64,000 nt of DNA, from assembly GCF_002050515.1 (NCBI RefSeq), contig NZ_LTAY01000006.1:35580-99579 (forward strand), written 5' to 3'. A program made the translations under genes and the position numbers. Each line of letters opens with the position of its first letter. Positions within the stretch are counted from its first letter, which is position 1. The notes under the pieces are model-generated. The model was given only the letters and a program-made list of their open reading frames with translations. It ran no database searches and was not told the DNA's origin. The stretch is from Clostridium thermobutyricum DSM 4928. Lineage in GTDB: Bacteria > Bacillota > Clostridia > Clostridiales > Clostridiaceae. Of this stretch, positions 16,931 to 26,018 are shown in pieces.

Positions 16931-18961
16931 TTAATTAAAACAAATATATTTACCTGTATTTTCTATATTTTTTTCAATCTCATTAACTAATTTTTTATTT
17001 TTTTCTTCTTCACTTTGAATTATGGTCTCAGCTTCTTTTCTAGCCTTTATTAATATTTTCATATCTTCATATATATCAGCTAATACAAACCCTTCATCAC
17101 CGCTTTGCCTCATTCCAAACATTTCACCAGAACCTCTAAGTTTTAAATCTTGTTCAGAAATATAAAATCCATCAGTTGATTCAACTAAAATTTCCATTCT
17201 TTTTCTTGTTTTTTCACTTTTAGCCTTAGCAAGTAATATACAATAAGATGCATGACTTCCACGCCCTACTCTTCCTCTTAATTGATGAAGCTGAGCTAAT
17301 CCAAATCTTTCTGCGTTTTCAACAATCATAACTGTTGCATTAGGAACATTTACTCCAACTTCTATTACTGTAGTGGATATAATAACCTTTGTTTTTCCTT
17401 CTTTAAATCTTCCTATGATTTCATCTTTTTCTTTAGGTTTCATTTTTCCATGAAGATATTCTATTTCTATTCCTCTAAATATACCATTTTGTAATTCTTC
17501 ATATATTTTTTCAACAGAATTAAGCTCTAATTTTTCATTTTCTTCAATAAGAGGACACACTATATAAACTTGTCTTCCATTATCTATTTCAGCTCTTGCA
17601 AGTCTATACCCCTCATCTCTTCTATTCTCTTCATAAAACCTAGTATCAACTTTTTTTCTTCCTGGAGGTAACTCATCTATTATAGATATATCTAAATCTG
17701 AATATACATAAAGCGCTAATGTTCTTGGTATAGGTGTTGCAGTCATTACAAGAACATCTGCTTTTTTTCCTTTATTCATAAGTCTAGCTCTTTGCTCAAC
17801 ACCAAATCTATGTTGTTCATCCGTAACTATAAGTCCTAAATTATTAAACTCCACATTATCCTGGATAAGAGCATGAGTACCAATTAAAATAACTGGCTCT
17901 TCTTTTTTTATTAGCTCTTTTATTCTTTTCTTTTCTTTTTCCTTTGTACTTCCAGTTAAAAGCTCTATATTAACATCAAACCCATCATATATTTTTTTTG
18001 CTTCCTCATAATGTTGATTTGCTAGTATCTCTGTTGGTGCCATAAGAGCTCCTTTGTACCCATTTGTATAAGCATTAAATAATCCAATTAAGGCAACTAT
18101 AGTTTTACCACTTCCAACATCTCCTTGAACAAGCCTATTCATAGGATATAAAGAATTTTGATCTCGTAAAATATTTCTTACTACATTAGTCTGTGCACCT
18201 GTTAATGGAAAAGGTAATTTTTCTTTAAGTTTTCCTAATTCAGCTGTCCATTTATAGCAAATTCCAACTTCTTTTTTTATACTTTTCTTAAGAAGCAACA
18301 GCTTCATAGAATATGTAAACAGCTCTTGGAATTTTAATCTAATTATAGCCATTTCTAATCCATTTTTGCTTTTAGGATAATGAATTTCTCTTATTGCTTT
18401 ATCTAAAGAAATAAAATTATATTTTTTAACTATATCATCAGGTAAATTTTCATTTATTTTTATATTATCTAAAACATCTCCTATGATTTTCACTAAAAAA
18501 TTATTGCTAAGTTCTCCTTTTAACGAATATTTAGGTATTATTTCACTTTCTAAAGAATGATTAGAGCTAACAATAGGATTTACAACTTCAAGTTTATTAC
18601 CTATAACTTTAAATTTTCCTAGAAGATTATACTTTTCACCTATTTTAAACTTTCCTTTTATGTAAGGTTGATTAAACCATTTTCCTTCTACTATATGTCT
18701 ATTATATTCAAACTCTAATGTAGTTATAGTTTTTCTATTTTTAGTTATCATACTTCCTTTAAATCTTTTAAAGGTACACGTTAAAATCTTTTTTTCACTT
18801 TCATCTATTTCTTTGAAATCTTCATTGCCGTTTACAAATTCATAGTCTCTTGGAAAATACAAAAGAAGGTCTAATATAGTGAATATACCTGCTTTATTTA
18901 AACGCTCCTTACTTTTAGGCCCTATACCTTTTATAGCTTCTACATCCATATATATATTCAA
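16931..18961 (-). CDS. recG: ATP-dependent DNA helicase RecG
   Basis: Branch-migrating superfamily 2 helicase that remodels stalled forks and Holliday junctions. The length of 676 aa is typical. The N-terminal wedge domain begins with EAIKGIGPKSKERL. Helicase motifs include the P-loop GDVGSGKT, the DEQH box, the TATPIPRT segment and the QLRGRVGRG motif VI. The start is TTG 18961, 10 nt after GAGGAGG. An out-of-frame ATG nearer the RBS is not used, and an in-frame ATG at 18949 is the alternative. It lies downstream of fakA behind a terminator. Confidence 0.96.
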   Translation of the reverse strand: MNIYMDVEAIKGIGPKSKERLNKAGIFTILDLLLYFPRDYEFVNGNEDFKEIDESEKKILTCTFKRFKGSMITKNRKTITTLEFEYNRHIVEGKWFNQPYIKGKFKIGEKYNLLGKFKVIGNKLEVVNPIVSSNHSLESEIIPKYSLKGELSNNFLVKIIGDVLDNIKINENLPDDIVKKYNFISLDKAIREIHYPKSKNGLEMAIIRLKFQELFTYSMKLLLLKKSIKKEVGICYKWTAELGKLKEKLPFPLTGAQTNVVRNILRDQNSLYPMNRLVQGDVGSGKTIVALIGLFNAYTNGYKGALMAPTEILANQHYEEAKKIYDGFDVNIELLTGSTKEKEKKRIKELIKKEEPVILIGTHALIQDNVEFNNLGLIVTDEQHRFGVEQRARLMNKGKKADVLVMTATPIPRTLALYVYSDLDISIIDELPPGRKKVDTRFYEENRRDEGYRLARAEIDNGRQVYIVCPLIEENEKLELNSVEKIYEELQNGIFRGIEIEYLHGKMKPKEKDEIIGRFKEGKTKVIISTTVIEVGVNVPNATVMIVENAERFGLAQLHQLRGRVGRGSHASYCILLAKAKSEKTRKRMEILVESTDGFYISEQDLKLRGSGEMFGMRQSGDEGFVLADIYEDMKILIKARKEAETIIQSEEEKNKKLVNEIEKNIENTGKYICFN

Positions 18962-18987
18962 AATTCATAAACCTCCTCTAACTAAGT

Positions 18988-19013
18988 AAAAAGCACCAAT
19001 TACGGTGCTTTTT
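18988..19013 (-). terminator. fakA terminator
   Basis: Perfect 10-bp stem (AAAAAGCACC / GGTGCTTTTT) with a 6-nt loop, a few nucleotides after the fakA stop. recG lies immediately beyond, so some read-through is likely. Confidence 0.85.
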
Positions 19014-19021
19014 ATAATATA

Positions 19022-20656
19022 TTATTCTACTGACATCAATAAATAATATAAAGGCTGTTCTCCTTTATATAATTGAACATCACAATCTTCAAATTTTTCT
19101 TCTATTTTTTCTACAAAGCTATTTGCTTCTTCTTCAGTTACATCTTCTCCATAGAAGATAGTAATTAATTCACTGTCTTCATCAACAAGATTTTCTAGAA
19201 CTTTTTCTCCAACTTCTAGTTTATCTTCACCAACTTCTTTTATTTTCCCTTCAACAAGACCTAGCATATTACCTTCTTTTATCTCTATGCCATCCATTTC
19301 AGTGTCTCTAACAGCATATGTTACAGAACCAGTTTTAACTGTTTCTAATAATTCTTTTAGCTCTTCAATATTTTCTTCAACTTCTCCATCTTTGTTAAAC
19401 ATTGAAAGACAAGTTATACCTTGAGGGATACTTGTAGTTTTTATTACTATAACATTTTTTTCAGCTATTTCAGCTGCTTGTTCTGCTGCCATTATTATAT
19501 TTTTATTATTTGGGAATACAAATATATTTTCAGCATTTATTTTTTCTATGCAATCTAATATATCTTGAGTTGATGGATTCATAGTTTGACCACCTTCAAT
19601 AACGTGGTTTACTCCTAAATCTTTAAATATATTGCTTATTCCATTTCCCATAGCTACAGTTATGAAGCCATATTTTTCTGGTTTTTGAGCTTTTTTAGCA
19701 TCTTCTCTCATTTTTTCATTAGCTATAAGTTCTCTATGCTCTTCTCTCATATTATCAATTTTTATTTTTGATAATTCTCCAACTTTAACTGCTTTTGCAA
19801 GAACAGCTCCTGGATCATTAGTGTGAATATGAACTTTTATTACATCATCATATCCAACAACTATCATAGAATCTCCTAATGGTTCAATTGAATCTTGGAA
19901 TTCTTTTGCATGGCTTGCATCACCTAAAATTATAAATTCAGTACAATATCCAAATTTAATATTTTCAGCATCTACTGAAGCACCTGCACCAGTAACGTCT
20001 CCGCCACCTTCTCCAATTTTTATATCTTTAACTTCTGCTTTTATTCCTTCTTTTAAAGCTTGAGTCATACCTGATAAAATTATATATAATCCCATTCCAC
20101 CTGAATCTACAACTTTAGCTTTCTTTAAAGCTGGTAACATTTCTGGTGTTTTATCAAGCATTATTTTTGCAGCTTTAGTTATTTCATCCATAAAATGTGC
20201 TACTTCATTTGATTTTAATGAAGTAGCACATTCAGCAGTAGCTCTTATAACAGAAAGAATTGTTCCCTCTGTTGGTCTCATAACAGCTTTATAAGCTGAT
20301 TTTGAACCTTCTTCAAAAGCTTCAGCTAATTCTGAACAATTAACTTCATCTTTACCTTCAAGTCCTCTTGAAAGTCCTCTAAGTATTTGTGAAAGTATAA
20401 CTCCTGAGTTTCCTCTTGCACCCATAAGTGCACCTTTAGCAAGTTTCTTTGACACTTCTCCAATAGATTCTGAATTTATATTTTCTATTTCTTTAACTGC
20501 TGCTTTAAAAGTCATTGACATATTTGTTCCTGTGTCTCCGTCTGGCACAGGGAATACATTTAAAGCATTAACAAAATCACTTTCTTCTGCTAATCTATTA
20601 CTCGCGTTTACGACCATATTATAGAAATCACGGCCATTTATCTTTTTATATTCCAT
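19022..20656 (-). CDS. fakA: fatty acid kinase catalytic subunit FakA (YloV, DAK2 domain)
   Basis: Phosphorylates exogenous fatty acids bound to a FakB (DegV) partner, producing acyl-phosphate for phospholipid synthesis. The 544-aa protein has an N-terminal DAK2/DhaL domain with the metal/ATP motif PDGDTGTNMSM (D39, D41) and GARGNSGVILSQ. A middle domain and the C-terminal FakA domain follow. It lies 11 nt after the Asp23-family gene, as in B. subtilis yloU-yloV. ATG 20656 follows GGAGGAAAACTA. The link to PlsX elsewhere in the window is functional rather than positional. Confidence 0.93.
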   Translation of the reverse strand: MEYKKINGRDFYNMVVNASNRLAEESDFVNALNVFPVPDGDTGTNMSMTFKAAVKEIENINSESIGEVSKKLAKGALMGARGNSGVILSQILRGLSRGLEGKDEVNCSELAEAFEEGSKSAYKAVMRPTEGTILSVIRATAECATSLKSNEVAHFMDEITKAAKIMLDKTPEMLPALKKAKVVDSGGMGLYIILSGMTQALKEGIKAEVKDIKIGEGGGDVTGAGASVDAENIKFGYCTEFIILGDASHAKEFQDSIEPLGDSMIVVGYDDVIKVHIHTNDPGAVLAKAVKVGELSKIKIDNMREEHRELIANEKMREDAKKAQKPEKYGFITVAMGNGISNIFKDLGVNHVIEGGQTMNPSTQDILDCIEKINAENIFVFPNNKNIIMAAEQAAEIAEKNVIVIKTTSIPQGITCLSMFNKDGEVEENIEELKELLETVKTGSVTYAVRDTEMDGIEIKEGNMLGLVEGKIKEVGEDKLEVGEKVLENLVDEDSELITIFYGEDVTEEEANSFVEKIEEKFEDCDVQLYKGEQPLYYLLMSVE

Positions 20657-20667
20657 TAGTTTTCCTC

Positions 20668-21018
20668 CTAGACTCTTACCGCTTGAACATTTACTGATAT
20701 AGATGAAACTTTTAGCCCAGTATAGTTTTCTACATTATAACGTACTTTTTGTATTATGTTATTTGCAATAACAGAAATTTTAGTTCCGTATTCTACCATA
20801 ATAAAAAGTTCTATATTTAATTTATCATCTTCAGTTACTGTAATTTTTACACCTTTACTGAAATTTTCTATTCTTATTAATTCCCAAAGGCCTTCTGCGG
20901 CACTTTTTGATACCATCCCTACTACTCCATAGCATTCCATTGTTGATAATCCAACAATTTTAGCTAACACATCTTCTGAGTAATGTACTTTTCCGTTTTC
21001 TCTTGAAAATCCAACCAT
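20668..21018 (-). CDS. yloU: Asp23/Gls24 family envelope-stress protein (YloU)
   Basis: 116-aa Asp23/DUF322 family protein, beginning with a short strand-rich segment followed by the conserved GVVGMV and ending GLKVSSISVNVQAV, as in YloU. Family members are cytoplasmic or membrane-associated and linked to the cell envelope; the specific role of this paralogue is not known. GTATAGGAGGAATAGTA precedes ATG 21018. It shares a promoter (21050-21078) with fakA. Confidence 0.88.
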   Translation of the reverse strand: MVGFSRENGKVHYSEDVLAKIVGLSTMECYGVVGMVSKSAAEGLWELIRIENFSKGVKITVTEDDKLNIELFIMVEYGTKISVIANNIIQKVRYNVENYTGLKVSSISVNVQAVRV

Positions 21019-21049
21019 TACTATTCCTCCTATACTATATCATAACTAT

Positions 21050-21078
21050 ATTTTATATTAGAAATCTTTTTTATTCAA
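21050..21078 (-). promoter_or_regulatory. sigma-A-type promoter for yloU-fakA
   Basis: Minus strand: -35 TTGAAT (21073-21078), a 17-bp spacer, and -10 TAAAAT (21050-21055), 31 nt upstream of the ATG. Confidence 0.55.
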
Positions 21079-21128
21079 GATTTATCTGGAATATATCTGT
21101 AATTAACCATTATTTTTATAAATTTTAC

Positions 21129-21158
21129 TTGCAAATTAGCTTTATCTTGTGTTAAAAT
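21129..21158 (+). promoter_or_regulatory. promoter for rpmB
   Basis: Plus strand: -35 TTGCAA (21129-21134), an 18-bp spacer, and -10 TAAAAT (21153-21158). The leader then contains a small TGAAGA/TCTTCA hairpin at 21173-21192 before the RBS. Confidence 0.6.
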
Positions 21159-21213
21159 GAATTCTGTCCTATTGAAGAGAATTTTATCTTCACTAATAAG
21201 TAGGTGTTTTCAA

Positions 21214-21405
21214 GTGGCAAGAAGATGCGAAATTTGTAATAAAGGCGTTGTTTCAGGAGTACAATACAGTCACTCACATCGTCAATCAAAGAGAACTTGG
21301 GCTCCTAACATAAAGAAAGTTAAGGCTTTAGTTAACGGAACACCAAAAAGAGTTCACGTTTGTACTAGATGTTTAAGATCTGGTAAAGTTGAAAGAGCAA
21401 TATAG
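21214..21405 (+). CDS. rpmB: 50S ribosomal protein L28, zinc-binding form
   Basis: 63-aa ribosomal protein, divergent from yloU. It starts with GTG at 21214 (MARRCEICNKG), 8 nt after TAGGTG; the longer open frame upstream has no RBS and no family similarity. Cysteine pairs C5-x2-C8 and C50-x2-C53 mark the zinc-ribbon form of L28. An intrinsic terminator follows at 21413-21450. The position between spoVM and yloU is the same as in B. subtilis. Confidence 0.97.
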   Translation: MARRCEICNKGVVSGVQYSHSHRQSKRTWAPNIKKVKALVNGTPKRVHVCTRCLRSGKVERAI

Positions 21406-21412
21406 TTCAAAT

Positions 21413-21450
21413 AAAAAAAATGCTTTGCACTCAGCAATAGCATTTTTTTT
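21413..21450. terminator. bidirectional terminator between rpmB and spoVM
   Basis: A run of A, then TGCT-TTGC paired with GCAA-T-AGCA across a 5-nt loop, then a run of T. It can stop rpmB on the plus strand and spoVM on the minus strand. Confidence 0.9.
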
Positions 21451-21473
21451 ATTTCACATAAATAATTATGTAT

Positions 21474-21545
21474 CTATTTTCCTTTTCTAAAAAATCTAAC
21501 TATTTTAGATAAAAATTTTGGTAATTTTATTGCTACTATTTTCAT
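21474..21545 (-). CDS. spoVM: stage V sporulation protein M (SpoVM)
   Basis: 23-aa amphipathic peptide. ATG 21545 is preceded by ATAGGAGGCATTT. The sequence MKIVAIKLPKFLSKIVRFF matches B. subtilis SpoVM (IKLPKFLGGIVR core) over the conserved region, with a basic tail. SpoVM recognises the convex forespore membrane and anchors SpoIVA, whose gene is also in this window at 40109-41587. It lies between thiN and rpmB exactly as in B. subtilis. A GCATATAT segment upstream could be a sigma-E -10, but I see no convincing -35. It is easily missed because of its size. Confidence 0.93.
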   Translation of the reverse strand: MKIVAIKLPKFLSKIVRFFRKGK

Positions 21546-21636
21546 AAATGCCTCCTATAAAAACTAAAAATAATATCTTTTCTTTCTATATATATGCAAT
21601 AAAATTAAATTCTTTCCTATTTTTAGCTTTTAGTTT

Positions 21637-22278
21637 TTAATCATTGGTTAGCATTACTAAAATTTTTCCACTATCAAAATCTATTTGAACATCTTCTCCA
21701 TCTAAAAATTCATTACAAATAGCTCTTGGTTCTAATAATTTAAGGTTATATCTTTCTAATTCATATTTAGCATTTTTTATTGTAAAATTTCTAACTTCAT
21801 CTGAAAGGCCATGAAATGAAAGAACTTTATTTTTTCTATTTTTTATAGTTGTCTTTCTATCAACTATAAACATAATATTATTATCATCAACTATTTCTAA
21901 ATATATATCATCTTCTAAACTATTTAAAAATAATCCTAAATTCCCAAGAGAATGATCAAATCTTGTTCCTGTTGCCCCTAAAAGATATATTTTTTTAACA
22001 TCTCCAAGCTCTTTAGCTATATTATATGCTAAGTGAGTATCTGTATAATCTTTATGAGTGCTATATTTTCTCACTTCTATTCCAGTATTTTTAAAATATT
22101 CAACAACCTTTAAATCTCCTGAATCAAAATCTCCAACTATTAAATTAGGAGTTATATTATATTTATAAAGCACATTACATCCTTTATCAACTCCTATTAT
22201 AAATGAAACTTTATTTTTATATTCAAGTAAAAGTTCTTTAGATGGTTCTGTTCCCCCTGAAACTATTAATACATCCAT
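21637..22278 (-). CDS. thiN: thiamine pyrophosphokinase
   Basis: Transfers pyrophosphate from ATP to thiamine, giving thiamine diphosphate. The protein has 213 residues. Motifs include GVDKGCNVLYKYNITPNL and GDFDSG, followed by HKDYTDTHLA and GATGTRFDHSLGN, all typical of TPK. It overlaps the end of rpe by 1 nt, indicating coupled translation. The unit is rsgA-rpe-thiN, possibly followed by spoVM. Confidence 0.94.
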   Translation of the reverse strand: MDVLIVSGGTEPSKELLLEYKNKVSFIIGVDKGCNVLYKYNITPNLIVGDFDSGDLKVVEYFKNTGIEVRKYSTHKDYTDTHLAYNIAKELGDVKKIYLLGATGTRFDHSLGNLGLFLNSLEDDIYLEIVDDNNIMFIVDRKTTIKNRKNKVLSFHGLSDEVRNFTIKNAKYELERYNLKLLEPRAICNEFLDGEDVQIDFDSGKILVMLTND

Positions 22279-22928
22279 TATTTTGTCCTTTCAATTAATC
22301 CTTCAATATTTTTTAATATATCTCCGTTATAAACTGCTGAGCCAGCTACTGCTATATCAACTCCAGCTTCATATACATCCTTTATATTTTCTTTATTTAT
22401 TCCACCATCTATTTCTATTAAAAGATTTGGATTAAATTTATCTTTAAGTTCTTTAACTTCTTTTATTTTATCTATTGAATAATCTATAAAGCTTTGTCCT
22501 CCAAAGCCTGGATTAACACTCATTATAAGAACCATATCTAATTTTTTTATAATATTTTTTAATACACTTACAGGAGTTCCAGGATTTAAAACTATTCCTG
22601 CTTTAACACCTTTTGACTTTATATATCCTATAGTTCTATCTATATGTCTATCTGCTTCATAATGAACTGTTATTAAATCTGCTCCTGCATTTATGAAATC
22701 ATCTATAAAATTTCCTGGATTATCTATCATTAAATGTACATCAAACGTTTTATCTGTATATTTTCTTATAGCTTTAATTACTGATGCTCCAAATGTTATA
22801 TTAGGTACAAAAGACCCATCCATAACATCTATATGAATATACTCTGCTTTTGATTTATCTAAAATACTTATTTCCTCTCCTAATTTTGAAAAATCTGATG
22901 ATAATATTGATGGTGCTATACTAATCAT
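22278..22928 (-). CDS. rpe: ribulose-phosphate 3-epimerase
   Basis: Interconverts ribulose 5-phosphate and xylulose 5-phosphate in the pentose phosphate pathway. The TIM-barrel enzyme of 216 aa starts [19 protein letters not shown] and carries HIDVMDGSFVPN, HLMIDNP and VNPGFGGQ motifs, plus the phosphate-binding DGGIN and VAGSAVY loops. It overlaps rsgA and thiN by 1 nt each. Length and motifs are fully typical. Confidence 0.97.
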   Translation of the reverse strand: MISIAPSILSSDFSKLGEEISILDKSKAEYIHIDVMDGSFVPNITFGASVIKAIRKYTDKTFDVHLMIDNPGNFIDDFINAGADLITVHYEADRHIDRTIGYIKSKGVKAGIVLNPGTPVSVLKNIIKKLDMVLIMSVNPGFGGQSFIDYSIDKIKEVKELKDKFNPNLLIEIDGGINKENIKDVYEAGVDIAVAGSAVYNGDILKNIEGLIERTK

Positions 22929-23794
22929 TATTTATACTTCCTTCCATTTAATATTTCTTCTAATGTCCTTATATAAAATTCATATCTAAATTTATTTATT
23001 TTTCCTTCTCCTACAGCTTCTTTAACTGAACATCCAGGCTCTTTATGATGCATACATCCTCTAAATTTACATGAATTATTATATTCCTCAAAGTCTGGAA
23101 AATAATTTTTCAAATCTTCTTTTTCTATAAAAGTTATATCTAAAGTTGAGAATCCAGGAGTATCTACTATATATCCATTTTCAACTTCTATAAGCTCACT
23201 ATGTCTAGTTGTATGTTTTCCACGCCCTAATTTTTCACTAACAGAACCGGTTTCCATATGATCCTTATTTGTAAGTTTATTTATAAGAGTAGATTTTCCA
23301 GCTCCAGAAGGGCCACATAAAACCGTTACATTTCCCTTTATTCTTTCTTTTAAGCTTTCTATTCCAATACCAGCTTTTGCATTAATAAATAATACATCAT
23401 AACCTATTTCATTTATTTTTTCCTTTAATAAATTTCTTTCTTCTTCATCTACAAGGTCAACTTTATTTAAGCAAACTATTGCTTTTATATTATTACTTTC
23501 GCAAAGAACTAAAAATCTATTTAAAAGATCAAAATTCAAATCAGGATTTTTTATGGCAAAAACGACGAAAGCTAATGTTACGTTTGCTACTGTAGGTCTT
23601 ATAAGCTCTGAATGTCTTTCCTCTATTTTTTCTATTCTTCCTTTTCCATTTTCAATATTTATTTCTACATTGTCACCAACCATTGGCTTTAATCCTTTAT
23701 ATCTGAAATTTCCTCTAGCTTTACATTCTATTATTTTATCTTCTGTGCTTATGTAATAAAAGCCTCCAATTCCTTTAAGTATTTTTCCTTTCAT
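22928..23794 (-). CDS. rsgA: ribosome small subunit biogenesis GTPase RsgA (CpgA)
   Basis: Circularly permuted GTPase acting late in 30S maturation. The 288-aa protein has an N-terminal OB fold, G4 NKVD at 110-113, then G1 GPSGAGKS at 161-168 and G3 DTPG at 211-214, the permuted order. The C-terminal zinc finger uses C242, C247, H249 and C255. ATG 23794 follows TTTGGAGGTACT. It heads the rsgA-rpe-thiN unit, separated from prkC by a strong terminator. Confidence 0.96.
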   Translation of the reverse strand: MKGKILKGIGGFYYISTEDKIIECKARGNFRYKGLKPMVGDNVEINIENGKGRIEKIEERHSELIRPTVANVTLAFVVFAIKNPDLNFDLLNRFLVLCESNNIKAIVCLNKVDLVDEEERNLLKEKINEIGYDVLFINAKAGIGIESLKERIKGNVTVLCGPSGAGKSTLINKLTNKDHMETGSVSEKLGRGKHTTRHSELIEVENGYIVDTPGFSTLDITFIEKEDLKNYFPDFEEYNNSCKFRGCMHHKEPGCSVKEAVGEGKINKFRYEFYIRTLEEILNGRKYK

Positions 23795-23892
23795 AGTACC
23801 TCCAAAATATAGTATTCAATTATAATATAACTCTTTTATTTAAATTTTGCTACTTTATATAGTATAAAATAAATTTAAATTATTATAAAACA

Positions 23893-23924
23893 AAAGTGAT
23901 TAGCTAAAATTAGCTAATCACTTT
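23893..23924 (-). terminator. prkC terminator
   Basis: Perfect 14-bp stem (AAAGTGATTAGCTA and its complement) with a 4-nt loop, a few bases after the prkC stop codon. Confidence 0.85.
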
Positions 23925-23929
23925 CTTAT

Positions 23930-26017
23930 TTATTTTGAAGTTTTATTATCTTTTTTATTTGATGCTACAGCTTTTGCTTGATCTTGTGAATTAGATGATT
24001 TATTTGAATCTCCTTTATCAGAGTGATCATCTTTTGATCCTCCTTGATCTGAGTTATTACCTTGATTTGGTTTATTTTGATCTGTATTATTTTGATCTTG
24101 GTTACCTTGACTTGGTTTATTTTGATCTGTATTACCTTGACTTGGTTTATTTTGATCTGTATTACCTTGACCTGGTTTATTTTGATCTGTATTACCTTGA
24201 TTTTGGTCTTGGTTACCTTGGTTTGTTCCAGAGTTATCAGAATTTTGTGGTGGTGTTACTTGTTGTAATTGACCTATTTGAATAGTAACTGATGTGCCTT
24301 GATTTACAGTAGCTCCTACACCTGGTGATACGCTTATTACTTTACCAGCTAAACTTGGATCAGTTGTACTTACTGTTTCCACATTAACAGCTAAATTAAC
24401 ATTTGAAAGTGCTGCCTTAGCTTCTGACTCACTCATTCCTGAAACATTAGGAACTGTAGTTTGTTGTATTTGTGGCCCTTTACTAATAACAAGAGTTATT
24501 TCTGAAGTTTTTAAAGCTTGAGTTCCTGATTGAGGAGTTACTGCTATAACTTGGCCTGATGATACACTACTACTAAATTGACTAGTATATAATATAGTAT
24601 TAAATCCTAAACTTTTAAGTTCTTGTGTAGCTTGATCTTTAGTATATCCATTTAAGTCTGGTATAGTTACTTCTTCTTCACCTTTACTTATATCTATAGT
24701 AACTGTACTTCCTTCTTTAACTGAAGTACCTGGGCTTGGATTTGAATTTAAAACAGTTCCTTTTGGTTCTGAATTCTTAACTTCTTTTACATCAGGAACT
24801 AATTTAGCAGCTTTTAATGCTAATACTGCTTGATCTTGATTCATTCCTATTATATTTGGAACTTGAACTTCTCCAGCATTTGTTGTAGGTTTAGAGTTAA
24901 CAAACATAAAGAATGAACCTACACCTAATACAATAATTACTACAGCAATTGCTATTCCAATTAAAAGATTTCTATTTGTCTTCTTCTTTTTAATTTTTTT
25001 ATCATATTCATCATCTTCATATTCATCATCTTCGTCATCATAATAATCTTCAAATCCTTCTTCATCTCCATCAAACTCATCTATATCTGAATCTTCTGGT
25101 TCTACAACAGCAGGATTAAGATCTTCATCTTTAATTGGAGTCATTATAATTGTTTCTCCCCCAACTGAAGATTCACTTTTTTCTACTAATCCCATTTCAG
25201 AATTTGATTTAATCTTCTTTAAATCTTCTATTAATTCTTTTACATTTGAATATCTGTCATTAACATCCTTTTCCATACATTTTAATATAATTTCACTATA
25301 TCTATCTGGAATTTTAGGATTAATTATTCTAGGATTAATAGGATTTTCTTGTATGTGTTTAAGTGCTATTGTTACAGGAGATTCCCCATCAAATGGGACA
25401 TCACCAGTAACCATTTCATACATTACAATTCCAAGAGAATATATGTCACTTCTAAAATCTACCATAGCACCTTTTGCTTGCTCTGGTGAAAAATAATGTG
25501 CTGAACCTAATATTGTACTTGTATTTGTTAAAGTTCCTGAATCTGTTGATTTCGCAATTCCAAAATCTGTTACTTTAGCAATTCCTTCTTCTGTTACAAG
25601 TATATTTTGTGGTTTTATATCTCTATGAACTATGCCATTTTTATGAGCACATTCTAATGCATTTGCTATTTGTAATGATATAGTTACCGCTCTATCATAA
25701 TTCAATTTACCATATTCTTCTACAAGTTCTTTTAAAGTTTTTCCATTTACATATTCCATAACAATGTAGTTTTCATTATCATCAGTTCCTACATCTAATA
25801 CATTTACTATATTACTATCTGATAACTTTGCAACTGCCATTGCTTCATTTTTGAATTTATCTACAATTTCTTTATTATCTGCATATTCTTTTTTAAGAAT
25901 TTTAACTGCAACAAAGCGATTTAACTTATTACATCTAGCCTTATATACAATTGCCATTCCGCCTTCTCCGACTTTTTCTAGCAATTCATATCTATTGCCT
26001 AGTACTTCCCCATTCAT
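23930..26017 (-). CDS. prkC: serine/threonine protein kinase PrkC with three PASTA domains
   Basis: Membrane Ser/Thr kinase that senses peptidoglycan fragments. The cytoplasmic kinase domain (about residues 9-270) has GEGGMA, catalytic Lys39, HRDIKPQN with D133, and DFG at 151-153. An acidic linker (about 305-340) is followed by a transmembrane segment at about 351-373. Three PASTA repeats cover about 383-590. A final ~105-residue tail is dominated by Asn, Gln, Asp and Gly, with 10-residue repeats. I place the start at ATG 26017 after GGAGGAG; the upstream TTG lies within the RBS. It is 1 nt after stp, its phosphatase. Confidence 0.96.
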   Translation of the reverse strand: MNGEVLGNRYELLEKVGEGGMAIVYKARCNKLNRFVAVKILKKEYADNKEIVDKFKNEAMAVAKLSDSNIVNVLDVGTDDNENYIVMEYVNGKTLKELVEEYGKLNYDRAVTISLQIANALECAHKNGIVHRDIKPQNILVTEEGIAKVTDFGIAKSTDSGTLTNTSTILGSAHYFSPEQAKGAMVDFRSDIYSLGIVMYEMVTGDVPFDGESPVTIALKHIQENPINPRIINPKIPDRYSEIILKCMEKDVNDRYSNVKELIEDLKKIKSNSEMGLVEKSESSVGGETIIMTPIKDEDLNPAVVEPEDSDIDEFDGDEEGFEDYYDDEDDEYEDDEYDKKIKKKKTNRNLLIGIAIAVVIIVLGVGSFFMFVNSKPTTNAGEVQVPNIIGMNQDQAVLALKAAKLVPDVKEVKNSEPKGTVLNSNPSPGTSVKEGSTVTIDISKGEEEVTIPDLNGYTKDQATQELKSLGFNTILYTSQFSSSVSSGQVIAVTPQSGTQALKTSEITLVISKGPQIQQTTVPNVSGMSESEAKAALSNVNLAVNVETVSTTDPSLAGKVISVSPGVGATVNQGTSVTIQIGQLQQVTPPQNSDNSGTNQGNQDQNQGNTDQNKPGQGNTDQNKPSQGNTDQNKPSQGNQDQNNTDQNKPNQGNNSDQGGSKDDHSDKGDSNKSSNSQDQAKAVASNKKDNKTSK
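24060..24215 (-). repeat. 30-bp tandem repeats in prkC encoding GNTDQNKPSQ units
   Basis: Near-identical 30-bp units encode repeats of the form GNTDQNKPSQ/GQ in the extracellular tail of PrkC; three to four good copies lie in a longer degenerate array. They are in frame, so copy number can change without breaking the gene. Confidence 0.85.
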
Positions 26018-26018
26018 A

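Noticed and set aside
21157..21213. N-terminal extension of the rpmB frame from an upstream ATG
   Set aside because: That ATG overlaps the promoter -10 region and has no RBS; GTG 21214 fits L28 homologues and a TAGGTG site.
24060..24215. Regular ~30-bp repeats that could suggest a CRISPR array
   Set aside because: Units abut without unique spacers and lie in frame inside prkC.
23995..24285. Plus-strand open frames with YFDLYYLDLV repeats
   Set aside because: Antisense shadow of the Asn/Gln-rich repeats of prkC; the repeat periodicity comes from the coding strand.
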